A DNA stretch of 64,000 bases from Cruorifilaria tuberocauda. Its lineage: Eukaryota > Nematoda > Chromadorea > Rhabditida > Onchocercidae. The notes beneath the pieces were generated by a model, which saw nothing but the letters and a program-made list of their open reading frames with translations, was not told the DNA's origin and ran no database searches. Below are positions 41,601 through 53,207 of this stretch, piece by piece (within the stretch, counting starts at the first letter, position 1; each line of letters opens with the position of its first letter). The stretch is taken from the NCBI GenBank assembly GCA_013365365.1, contig JABVXU010000059.1:124001-188000 (forward strand), given 5' to 3'. The translations under genes and the position numbers were made by a program.

Positions 41601-44600
41601 AAAGCCACGTTGTGTATTTTACTGTCGTTGCACCCAGTGATGAAAAACGAGCATCTTCGTTTAATTCGGATACTTTCACGCTAATACTTCCTCACATTTC
41701 CGCTGATGGTGCATACCGTATGCCGGAGAAAATTGAACGCATGGACGAAATGGGAGACGAAAATTTGATGTTTAGAGAGGGAGGATATATCGATGTAGTT
41801 GTGACAATCGGTGACATTTACTACTAAAATTTTATCAAAATAATGCTGAGATGTTTGTACGCAATAGCACTGCAACTAATTACAATGTTTATTAATCTTT
41901 CTCGGTTTTTAAGGTTTTATGAATATGACTTTCAGTGTTAAAAGTTATATTAATTATTGGTTCTGATTTTGTTTTCCTAAATTTCAGGTAAATTGGAACA
42001 TGTTTTCACTACTGATTTGCTTAATCAAATTCTTTTTGCGGAACAGTGTTTTCGTACTGAACTGTTATCTTTGATCGACAGAATCATTGACGATCGAACG
42101 GTTCGTCCACCGGCACCATCTGAACAGCACTCTTCACAGAATCCATTCCTATTCACTATTACAGCAAGTTTCGATCAGTGTTTTTTCGTCTTTATATTAT
42201 CTGTTTTTTAAATGTAATATTTATTGTAAGGTTAAAACAGTATTTATTTGTGTTTAGCATATTTTAAATTAATAAATCAATAACTTATGGAAATAAGAGA
42301 ACTCTCCTTGCGTTCATCATGGCCATTCCAGGCCTCGATAATTTACTCATATTAAATTTATCGGAACAAATAATCTAAATCTAGAATACAGAAACACTTT
42401 TGCTTTATGCTTCAGAGGTAATTCAGAGATAGCAAGTAATTGAGCAAGCGAACTTATGTTTTGTGTAATTTTAGCTACGTGGAGAAACAGCTCCTTGGCT
42501 TCAACTAACTGCCAGTACACCAACTTCAATTGCAGTCCGATTAACATTCGATAATATTACAGCTACCTTAACAAATCGTTGGACACAAAAAGGAGTGAAG
42601 TCAGAAATGGTAAATTTCGCTCTCATTTTAGAACTTCCAAATCTTTTGGTTGAAGAGCTCAATAAATGGTTGAAATCTTTAAAAATTTTCCCAATTGTTA
42701 ATGTCAAGAGCCATAAATTTCCCATAAATTTCCCAGGTGCTACCTTATGAATTAATGTTCAGAAAAAATTGTACGGAAAAGCGGTGATTGGTGTGAGTGC
42801 TAAACTGGGTCTTTTGGTTAAAACTGCTATGTTTGAAGAAATTGAAACTGAACTACAAGAGTTTGCGACATTTATGACGCAGGTAAAATTTCTTTTTTAC
42901 ATTAAATTTAAAATTCAAAACACATAAAACTTTGATCCATAAAATAAGATTAAACATCTACTGCGATGCTAGGATAACAGCATTTTCAAGCTGGATATAT
43001 TCAAGTTTGATAAAATAGTTCTTAAAAATCCCTAGTTAAATTGTGCAGATCTTCAGTTACTGGTCAACTGAAATTGGATGATTTTTTAAAGGGATTACTT
43101 AGGATTCAGGTAGATTAAACGTTTGAAGATATTACTTAACCCTTCAAATTAGTAAAGGGTATGAGCTCATTTTTGTGAAGTAAATTTTTAATGAATTCAC
43201 AATTAAATATGAATCAGTAGATTTATTAAAATTCAGATAACCTTGCAAAATAAGAGCAGCAGCAGCGTTCCATCTGCATACAGTTACGTTGTCACAGTAA
43301 ATCGTCCAATTCTTCTCATTAAGTCATCAGCAATCGATAAAGTAAGCTCTTTTATCAAATCATTTTTGCATGTCAATGATCTTTTTTCATCTGAGTTTAA
43401 CATATCCATCTCTGATCACCTTCGCATTTCCTCTTATTTTAGGCGATCTTGTTATGGCTAAATTACAAAAATACTTATGACTTTTGGCATGAAGAACGAA
43501 AAAAAATGTTAACATCGTCACGACGATTATCTTTTATGTCGACTCATGTTTCAACACCTCTAGTAAGTCATTTTCCATTTTAGGAGGAACTAAGTTTCAA
43601 AATTTAACATAAAACCATTTGGAAAATATTATTAGTAGATCCTGAAATTGTTATTAATCTAGTTTTAATCAAGATAAACTTGTGATTAGGTCCCTCTTTC
43701 ATTGCTTCACACTTCTATTTTTATTGAATATCTTATCTTTTCAATAAGCGAGGGTAAATATTCCATTGTAATATCATCTACTCGTTATTGTTATATTTTA
43801 GTAATCGAATACATCATTAAGAGATTTCTATGCATGTGAAATTGACAGATCTTATAATAGTATTTGCAAGTTTGGTGGTGTAGTAAATGTTAGTATTCAT
43901 ATGCAAGATTCTTTTCAGAATATACTAAATTGAATTAAGTTCATTTATTTATTTCAAATAATTTTAATAAATTATGAGAAATTTAGAATAAAAATCCTTC
44001 AACGTGCTTTGCAGAATGCAGAAACAGGAATGAATGTAAGTTTGTCGTTGAAAGTAACCAATGGCATTTACGTCTGCATGCCATTATATAGTGCAGATCT
44101 GAGTGAGAACCTCTCTGCACTGCTTATTTCGTTACAAAGCACGGATGTAAGCGTTTGTGTGAAGAAAGAGTTGGCTTGTCAAGCGACGTTTCACAAATTT
44201 AAAGTCAAATTTATTGACAATTTCGATGATCAGGTGATTATTAAATATTAAATTTTTTTAGTTTTGAATATTTAATTTGTTTAAATTTAGATTGATTTAG
44301 CCTAAAATCTTTCTCAAGAATCCCATTATGATTTTTTGAATTTTAAGAGAAGTAGTAAAATTCTAAATCTTGAAAGCAATTGAATTATTATGTACCGAGT
44401 CCATTTCACCAGTGTTTTTTTCACTAATATTAAATATACTGAATGTCGAAGAGTCGTGCTAAGTAATATTCATTCTGAAAGAATTATGCTGCAGTGCGAA
44501 AAAAAGTCAAACTGTTTAGGCTCTGAATGATACTTGGATAGAAGAGGAACCTGGCGACCCATCCCGCTCAAATTATTTCTATTTTCCGCAAGGTACCTAT

Positions 44601-47600
44601 CAGCTTGTTTCACGTGCGATGGCCGCTTCTGATTCATCTGAGAATGCCAAATGGACTTTATCAATAAAATGGCAGATGTGTGGAATGGTCATAGATCTGG
44701 ATCAAGTAAACTATATGCTATTTTTATTAATTTCTCCAGTTCCCCAATTATTAATGTTGATATGTTGCAGCTACCTTCTATGCATGAGAAATTCAACCTT
44801 TATAACAATGGAGAAATTATAACTTTTTGAATGAACAGGATAAGTGTATAGAATATTGATAGTTATACTAGTCATTTAGCGCATCGGCAAGCATGCATCA
44901 CTTCTAATTAGTACCTTCTCATCGCTTGCGTCCGATATCAATGAAGAAGATTGGGAAGAATTGGCAAATGAATCATCAGTCGTCTATAATGATGAAGATG
45001 AACAAGATGCTGAGATAGATGTTAGCGGTGAACTTGGAAGTCTTGCACAACCCGAAGAAAGAATTCAATGGTTGGAACGAAAAGTAAACCTTGAGACCTT
45101 TATGCTTCAAAATCAAGAACGCTAAAATAATCGCAGATATCATATCAGTTTCGAAAAGAAAAGTGTCAAAGGCAAAATAATGCTATTATTAGGAATTATT
45201 TTTCGCAAATAATTTTTCATACTGAAATCGGTTTTTTGTTGCTCTTTATTCCCAAATTTTTAAATTTAAATCATTATAAAATCGAACATAAAGATGCACG
45301 ATCAGTCGGTTTTGGTTACCGACTTGATGCAGTGTGGTGCATCGGAACCGGCGATCGAAAAGGAAAGGCGAACGTTGCGCAAGTTGGAGTCAGCCCGGTT
45401 TAAGCAGTTTCGAAAATCAATAATTGAAAAATTGAAACGTAATGCTGTTCGTCAACGGAAGAAGTTGATGGAACCGAAGAGGGTTATTTTTGAGTATTTT
45501 GGTATATGTGGCACGGATTTAGTTGCGAAATAGTATTTTTACATTATTTTGTAGACTATTATTCTAGAGTGAAAGGGATTTTATCCAAAACTTCTACTTC
45601 TTAAATCTTTCATATCTTCACTTTTCAAGTTAAAAATAAGTTAAATAAAAAGTTATAAAATTTTTTCTTTTTTCTGATCGCTGATTGAAAAACATTTGTA
45701 GAACATCGGAGCTCATGAAACAAAACAGATGATAAATATGTTATCCTCCGAACAGTTGGACGATCCATCACAAATGCCTTCCGTTATGGGAAAGAAAGAT
45801 GCATCACTAGGTTTACAACTTAGTGAATTACTTAAAAGCTCAGAGGGAGGGTCGTTAAGCGCACGTTCATCAGAGAGTAATCCTATGACAAGTACGGTGG
45901 ACATGAACATTGATGTACAGGTAAAGTTCCATAATTTCTAATCCATCAAGTTTGGGAGCAAAGACTTGAAACTTCCTTGAACGAAATTTTCAGCAGAAAA
46001 AAGACCGTTTTAGAAGAATATCCTCGAATTGTGTTGCAGTTTTGAAAATAGTTCTAGGTGGGAATCGAATCTGGTCAATGTACTTTGCGAGCGTTAACTA
46101 AAGAAGAAAGTACAGGTCTTCCGTCAAAACGTCCCTCTGTACGAGATCTAAAGTCAAAAATGGCACAAACAAGTGAATCTGTAGCGGTCACGAAATTTGC
46201 GATTCCAAGGTTTATTTACTTGTGTTTGTTTGTTGACCTCGACTTTAAACATAAGGGAATTGCATAATTCCGCTCATTCTATCATTGTAATGAACGAGGC
46301 GATTGAATATGCACGTAATTGTGATGTCAAGAAGTATTTGTTTAGCAATTACTTAAAATTGGCTTTTGTTTAAGTAATATCGATTCTGAAATTATCGAGT
46401 GACACATTGGATAAGTGTTGTTTTTGTCACTAATTTGTCTTTTACAATTTTTCAGTGTTGATATTAGAGCTTATTATACATCGCTTGATACGGGTCAGAT
46501 GCATAAACAAATACCACGTCATTTCCAAACTACGTTTTCTCATAAATATGGACGATCCAGGTTAACTGTAGTATCAATTTTAGAGAAAAGCATGTTGTCA
46601 CGAGGCTTTAAACTGAAAAGTTGATTAGTTAGAATTTAATGAATCACATAGATGCAAAACGTAGTAATAGGGTTTAAGCTATTCAATTTGAAATTTAGTT
46701 TTTCAGTCAGTGGCGTCGACCATCTTTTTATCTTGCAGTCGAGTTAGCAAGTATGCCGCAAGAGTCGCTAATAACGCCACATCTTGCTGATTTCCTTGAG
46801 CAAGTATTTGCAACGATTCCTGAAAATAATGTTAATTCATCGTTAGATGTAAGTTGTTCATAGCTATTAAAATTCGAAATTTCTATCCTTTTTTATTTTT
46901 TATATTTTAACCTTTAAAGTTATTTTTCTTAATTAAAGTTCATTGCCCGGTTTGAAGGCTTTAAATTTTCAAATTCAGTGATTAAAACTTCCAACTACGT
47001 ACAATTCCAAAAATTTAGCTTTCAAACATCGATCTGAATGAAATGGTTGATTCTGATGTATCGATTGTCGAAATAGATACCTCTGTAATTCCCCTTGATG
47101 TACTGTTCCATTTGACAGTACACTCTTCTGCAATTCGATTTGAAGGTCAACAGCAGGTAGTACTTTTTATTTTTACTTTTTTTTATTATACAGGAAAGAT
47201 CTTGAGAATATTATGTATTTGCAATGATTTCTTTTTAACTTATCAAGTTGCCAAGTTCGGCGAAATCTTTTACGAATACTTGCAACTTATTTGCCATGCT
47301 GATTTGGCAGTTTAATTGATTTATGAATGAACAATGAACTAATGTATCAGTGAAGTGATTAAGTGTGTTCAACAAGCTAATAAAATATCTAAGTAATTTA
47401 TATTATATGAAGCTCTTTATTCAATTTATTTAAGCGTGCAGCTGCAGCTGATTGCTTGCTAAAGCTTCCATCACTTACACTGATGGCATCAACAAGGCCA
47501 CACTGTGAAGGAGTAATTGGTAGTGTTGGTCATAGTAATGATATAGCTAGCAGTGGAATACATGTTGCTGCGACATTAAGTGCTTTCTCGTTGAATATCT

Positions 47601-50600
47601 ATAGTCCACATCAAGTAAATATTGTAAAAATTCTGATTCCAAAGGAATAAGACAATTGAAGCTTTTTTATATACTGTGTTTTGCGTTTTGTAGTAGTTGC
47701 ATAGTTACATATAAGACATGCCGCTCAATAATTGAACGAGGAAAATTCATGATACCGGAATATCTGATTTATTCTGCTTGCTAGTTAAGATGTTTCTATA
47801 ATGCTGGTGCTATATGAACTGGGAGAAAGTCATAAGACATTATTAAATTTCGTTCTGGAATGAAGACTTACGCAGGCTGTATTATGACTATTAAATATTT
47901 TTGTATTTTATTTCAGTAAACGACTTCAATTTTATAGTATTCGTAGTAGTTACCTCAAAGTTGAAATTAACCAAGATTTATGAGTAAAATTTGATTACAT
48001 TTCTATCAACTTCTAGTTTTTTGTAACAATGCAAAGTTTCAACTTGTTAACATTCGGTAAAATTTTAGCGTTCTACAGCTCAAGATGCTCTTCTGCTTAC
48101 ACTTGATCATTTGTCGATCTTAGCTTCGCGAAGTAAGAATAGTCGTCTGGAATCAGACAATAAAGTTCAGGTAACTATTGTTATCGGGAAAAGGATTTAT
48201 GAAGGCAAGAAGTCTCTTGTAGGAAGAATGAAGAACAAGGCTAAAATCGTTTTTTTTTCAGTTCGTATTAACTGCAAATGTTGGATCAGCTAATTTCATT
48301 TATGATATGCGTCGTCTTGCGGAATTGATTTCCTTCCCCAAACCGTGGTATCGGCATACTATTGTGCAAAGATTGTTCTTCGGAGGTCATTCTATGAAAA
48401 CACCAACTTGTAATACTGAGGTTTCGCTTGTAATGAGTCCCGCATTATCAGGAACACTTTCTTCTAATAAGTTGGTTTCTTTAATTTGAAATTACTTCTT
48501 CATTGATTTTTGATTCAAAATATTTTTTTCGGATGATATCAAATGGTTAACTCGCTTTCGAAATTTATCAAATAAGTTTCAAAATAATGTTTTAAAGTTT
48601 ATCTACTTCTTTGGTGTTTTCCAATATTCATGAAATTTTACATTATATCGCGGGCATCATTGATTGTAGAATTCCATCAGCGCAAGAGATCATGAAGAAA
48701 AAGGATTGGAGCGCTGTCATAATATGTGGTGTAGAATGGAAGGAGCTCAATATTAATGCCCAAATGGCCAATACCATGGGAAATACAAAGCTGATTTTAC
48801 GTGAAGGTGTTTTGAGTGGCTATTGCCAGGCAATATTTTAATTTAAAACATTATCTTATTATCAAGGTTGAAAGGAAATCAATTATCTTATATCAGTGGC
48901 ATTATTCAGCTTTGATTATCAGATATACAGACATGCACAGATTTTCAGTGATCAGTCACTAATTAAACGTGAAAAATTATTTGATTAACATCAAATCTAT
49001 CCTCCTTTAAAGAAAGTTAATGCAATTAACGACATTTTCAGCTTAATTCAAAGCAAGATCGAGCAATTTCCATCAACTTTGGTTTGGAATCAGCTGTGTT
49101 GTCGGCCTATGGAGGTGTAATATCAGGCGAAATTGCTATCACATCTTTGCGCATTGCATGTAAAAATCAGACAGCTGCTTCGGTATATCTCCTTGGAATT
49201 CCTCTTTGATTTCTTGTGTTCATAACAGATTCATTCTAACTAATGTTTTGCAAATTTGTCAGTTTATAATTTGTAGTTAACTAAGACACGTTCGTAGTTA
49301 ACCATTTTTATAGAAACCGCCTCGAAATTATGCGAAGTTGAAGTTAATAGAAGTTCATAGTCGAATTGAATGGATGAGTCGACCAATATTCATTGCAAAA
49401 TGCGAAAAACCATCAGTCACGTTTTTGGATGAGTGGATATCACTTTTTAATGATGCAGGCGAAGTTTGTTAATCTTTCTTTCTTTTGGCATTAAGTGCAA
49501 ATTAAATTCTCGATAAATTTTGATGTGTGATTAAAATTAAGTAAAAAGCCATTTAAGAAAATAAAAAATGTTTAAGGCTGTGAAGGCGTCTGTGACTGTC
49601 AACATTACTTGCTCCTGGTCAGATTTACAATTGATTATAACAAAGGTGACAGTCGATGATTTTATAAAGATCGCTAAAAAGTTGCGGTCCTTTTTTCAGG
49701 TTCAAAAATTTTCCTGTCTTTCTTGTGTGCAAGTCATCAATTTCTTTCTATATACCTTTCAAGAAAACTGAAGAATAATACTATGCTGAAAAATGAATTT
49801 AAATACAGTAAAAAATTTTATATTTTGGTTGCATTTTTTGGGAGGGATATGGCTTAATTACATCAGTCAATAAATGCATATGTCAGTATAGGAGCAACTA
49901 ACGAATAGTCGGATGGTATGGGGTATTAGCACTTCTGTGGTAGTGGATGAAGCTCCTTCGAAAACTGACGATAAGAATTATATAAATTTCACCAAATATC
50001 ATCATTGGCAATCAGTGCTGGATATGCTAACACATATTCAATCTCGGCAAAAACTTTTACCAATGCCGAAGAGTTCTGATGGGGTGACCATTGTGGGTGG
50101 CGTATTAGAATTATCTGGACAAAGTTTATCTTTAGCTTGCATGCATGGAGAAATGAATGCCAATAGGTAAATCTTATTTATTGATATATTTAACAATCAT
50201 AAAATTTGAAAATAAAGAGAAATTTATTTAATTGAGTGTTCTATCCGCTTCCATCATTTTGTTGATCTCGTATTCGTATATTTTCTTTTCTTTACATTCT
50301 TATCTATCATGATGCAGATTAATAAACTTTATAGCTGGGCACTGTTCCATATGCGGCAGCCAACAATCATATTTGAACCAGAAGCACGATACATCTTTGT
50401 TACTGATAATCGAGATGTCGGTGTGTCAGTTGCTCAGCGGCTTAACATCAGACTCGGTGACATGGCATATCAATGTGGCGATACCGAATGTATGGCTGTT
50501 GTATGTCGTGTCCAGGTTAGAATAGTGATACTTTCTGTCCTAAAAATGATGTAGTACCTGTGGGCGGAATATACGTCAGTGTTTTGGTTTTTTTATTATA

Positions 50601-52468
50601 GTAGTGTTCTTGTTTTCAACAGTAAGTTTTTTGCTGATATTCCATTGTGTTAATGTTTAACTACCGGAGACAAATATGCTCAATGTGTTTATTTTTAATG
50701 ACATTTTAGTGGAAACCTCAGTCTTAACGGCCGTAGCGGGATAATTACTTTCTGATGATATCTTGCTAGAATTATGATTAGGCATGAATGACAAGTTTGA
50801 TAAGTTGAAATATTTTGCTATAAATAAATTTGATTCGTACGAAACGATTATGAATTGCAATTTGTTTTAATTTTATTATTTATTTAGCAAATTTAGTTTT
50901 GGTTTTTTGTTAAATGCAATTTGCTTTATTGAGCCGTGTTGGTAAGATAGCTTTAATAATATTTGTAAATTGCAGCAGAGTAGAGGAAGTATGGTGCGAC
51001 AAATGAGCTCAGTATTGGCATGCCTTCATCACGTTATTGGCGATGTACTTGTGAGGCTGAAATACATCCCTAATTTAAATCAACCTGCGACACATCATTC
51101 TGTACTTCAGTTATTCCAGTAAGCCAAAACATTTGATCCACTTGTACTATGTATTTGTGGTTTATATGGACTACATTTTGCATGATTATTTAGATATATT
51201 TTTTTTCTTATGAAACATTCCTTTCGTAAAATAGTGAGAAAAAAATTTTCAGATTCCCTGCATTAGATGCTGTTTTATCAACGTTACAGAAACAAGGGAT
51301 AGAAGCTGATGAAGAGTTTCTAATGCCTGAGGTTTTTTGCATTTAAATAATAGTTCTCGATATTAAAAATTAATTTCATATAAGTCTTTAATTTTTTGCA
51401 GGTACACAGTTCTTTCATTTGTGAATTTCATGATTCAGTAAATGTTCAAACGGATTTCAGCGCACAAGTCAGTTTTTTGCCTGAGCTGATCAATACATAC
51501 ATGAAAACGAAGGTATTTTATTTGTTAATGATTCAATTGTTGGTTACGTAAATCTAAATAATTCTAATTCTACTGTTTTTTCCCCTGAGGCAACGTTTCC
51601 TTCCCACAGCTATTTTACTATTTTAAAGAAAGCTCAACAATTTTAAGACAGAGGAAGAAAAAGCTGTCGATGTAAATCGTGATTTCCGTCGATTCATCTG
51701 CGAACGATGGGTAGTAGACCCGAAAATTTGTTTCATTGATCGTTTTAAGTGGAATCCTCCTGTTATCGATGAGATCTTGCGTAAACTGCAGGTGATTTTT
51801 TATTTTCCTTGTTATTCGACATTCTTATGAGGTTTTTCCCGTCGAATTAAAAAATACTAAGGTCCATGAATGCACCAAAGTTTGCTCATCACAACAAATT
51901 GGAATTTTTGACAAAGTTATTTAGTTATGTGGGGCATTGAAGGATTCTGGATTTGTTATCACATTAACCTCAGTTAAGCAGGTGCCTTATTAGCACCAAC
52001 AATTGTATTTGTCAGTGTTTTAAGATAGGCTATAAATTTTTTTAAAAAGATGCCTCTATTAACTAATTTTAACTTAGTAAATTTCACAACACTACTATCA
52101 CAAAGTAAATTTCACAACACTACTATCACAACATTCATTTAACCGTGTATATCTATCAATTACCTCTATATCAGTACTTAATTCAAGAAAAGTAATTATT
52201 AACAATAAAGTTTGCTTTAATAGGAAGAATCAAAATATAATGAAATTAGCGACGCACTTAAATTTACAAATTTATTTACTACAAATCTAGAAGTTTATTA
52301 GAATTCTTACATTAAAAATTTGATCCTTTTTAGATATTTGACCACCGAACAACGATACCGAAAGCACTACAGCGTGGACTTCTCGATCCATGTGATGCTT
52401 TTTTATCGCAAATTGAATTATCTATCCTGTTACTTGTCAGCAAGTCATCTAAAAGGACATCTTTTTGA
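26975..52468 (+). CDS. lpd-3: BLTP1 (KIAA1109 / Tweek / LPD-3), giant bridge-like lipid transfer protein
   Basis: A complete gene in 69 coding exons over 25.5 kb whose phases close to 3,644 aa. Family members form a long hydrophobic groove that carries phospholipids between the ER and other membranes. The start has one TM helix (about 45-66, LGSLVLFIIWIVFITYYM), as in BLTP1, followed by SFSISFLSGKIMFRDF, the conserved N-terminal repeating-beta-groove signature. Further family landmarks in order: ENVRVTLV, YGPWADAQR, KRLYFLWD, YDMRRLAELISFPKPWYR, NTMGNT, SWALFHM, and a C-terminal TIPKALQRGLLDP. The model ends close to the human C-terminus but is shorter overall (human about 5,000 aa), because the Ser-rich inter-repeat insertions are smaller. 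Three introns must start with GC rather than GT to keep frame. Exon coordinates are in the next three entries. Confidence 0.93.
34333..34400. repeat. (AT)n(GT)n microsatellite in BLTP1 intron 20
   Basis: About 18 bp of AT repeats run directly into about 48 bp of GT repeats, a compound dinucleotide microsatellite inside an intron. It produces a spurious open frame of alternating Val-Cys (or Thr-His on the other strand). Confidence 0.95.
36207..43562 (+). other. BLTP1 exons 26-46 (middle third, two GC-AG introns)
   Basis: Exons: 36207-36360, 36710-36912, 37043-37223, 37387-37537, 37702-37870, 37982-38224, 38573-38735, 39005-39195, 39499-39588, 39864-40015, 40163-40432, 40529-40664, 40755-40921, 40996-41158, 41313-41454, 41571-41810, 41988-42163, 42475-42609, 42763-42882, 43237-43341, 43443-43562. 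Introns after 40664 and 42163 begin with GC. Exon 27 (KGQSRLQGNITFPDINIVFF) and exon 46 (ILLWLNYKNTYDFWHEER) match the family well. The exon 40/41 join is chosen by phase: a tandem AGAG acceptor (41567-41570) gives two possible cuts. Confidence 0.82.
44015..52468 (+). other. BLTP1 exons 47-69 (C-terminal third, one GC-AG intron)
   Basis: Exons: 44015-44233, 44520-44705, 44880-45083, 45294-45482, 45702-45920, 46058-46209, 46456-46560, 46707-46848, 47019-47156, 47435-47614, 48069-48170, 48262-48470, 48670-48829, 49042-49182, 49314-49463, 49577-49699, 49892-50166, 50335-50515, 50976-51118, 51253-51331, 51402-51512, 51648-51791, 52334-52468. The intron after 48829 begins with GC. Exon 50 (45294) starts with an ATG behind a poor AAAG acceptor; its product (basic, coiled-coil-like, CGASEPAIEKERRTL) matches the family, so it is kept. 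Exon 58 holds the hallmark YDMRRLAELISFPKPWYR. Confidence 0.85.
52076..52131. repeat. perfect 28-bp tandem duplication in the last BLTP1 intron
   Basis: Copies at 52076-52103 and 52104-52131 are identical and begin AGTAAATTTCACAACACTAC. No coding role; it looks like a recent slippage duplication. Confidence 0.9.
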
Positions 52469-53207
52469 AGGGTACTTTTGAATATCTCGAAGATTTAATA
52501 GTGCTTTATAGATTTTAACTTGTTGCAATGAGAAATTTTGTAAAAACGAGCTACACTTGGAAATTGTTTACCTATCTTTTTTTCTCTTTGTCTTATATAT
52601 ATATATATATATATTTCCTAGTTTCATATCATTCTCAGACTAAATTTTTCTTACTTTTCAGCAGGTTATCTAAAAAAAGTCAGTTTGTTTTTAATTCTCA
52701 CATTTGTAATTTTTTAACCTACGTTGGTTCGATTGATTTGAACTTTGATTTTAGAATTTCATTTTTGATATTATTTTGACTGTGAGAGATGTCTAACATA
52801 TATGTTCGACTTTATTTGGACTTATTCGTGGATGTTGGATGGTATATAGTCATAATGTTAATATTCTGAATAATACTGACTGATTAATCTCGATGATGGG
52901 TTCTAGTGATAAATGATCTCATTTCCTATATGTATAGTCATTTCGCATATTTATGTTCCGCTAAAATTAATCTAAAATTTTGTAAGCTACAAATTATCAT
53001 ATATTTTTAAGCTTCTGATGGGTTCCCTATTTTAATTTTGTTTTAAAAGTTTGTTTGAAATCTTGAATATATGGATAAAATTCATTGCTATGAATTTTCT
53101 CATTGCATTATCAAGACATTGATATGATCCATTCGGAAAAAAATTACTATTGATTTTTGGAAAAGAATTCGCAAGGCATACTGTTTTCAGAAATGATTTA
53201 ATTGCTT
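52469..53207. other. convergent 3' intergenic region BLTP1 / FOP-like
   Basis: Space between the BLTP1 stop (+) and the FOP-like stop (-). It holds a (TA)n run at 52594-52614 and otherwise AT-rich sequence. The plus-strand open frame at 52528-52779 is low-complexity and unsupported. Confidence 0.5.

Noticed and set aside
45294..45482. Possible separate small gene starting with ATG at 45294
   Set aside because: Fits in phase between BLTP1 exons 49 and 51 and matches the family's basic segment (GASE...), so it is an internal exon.
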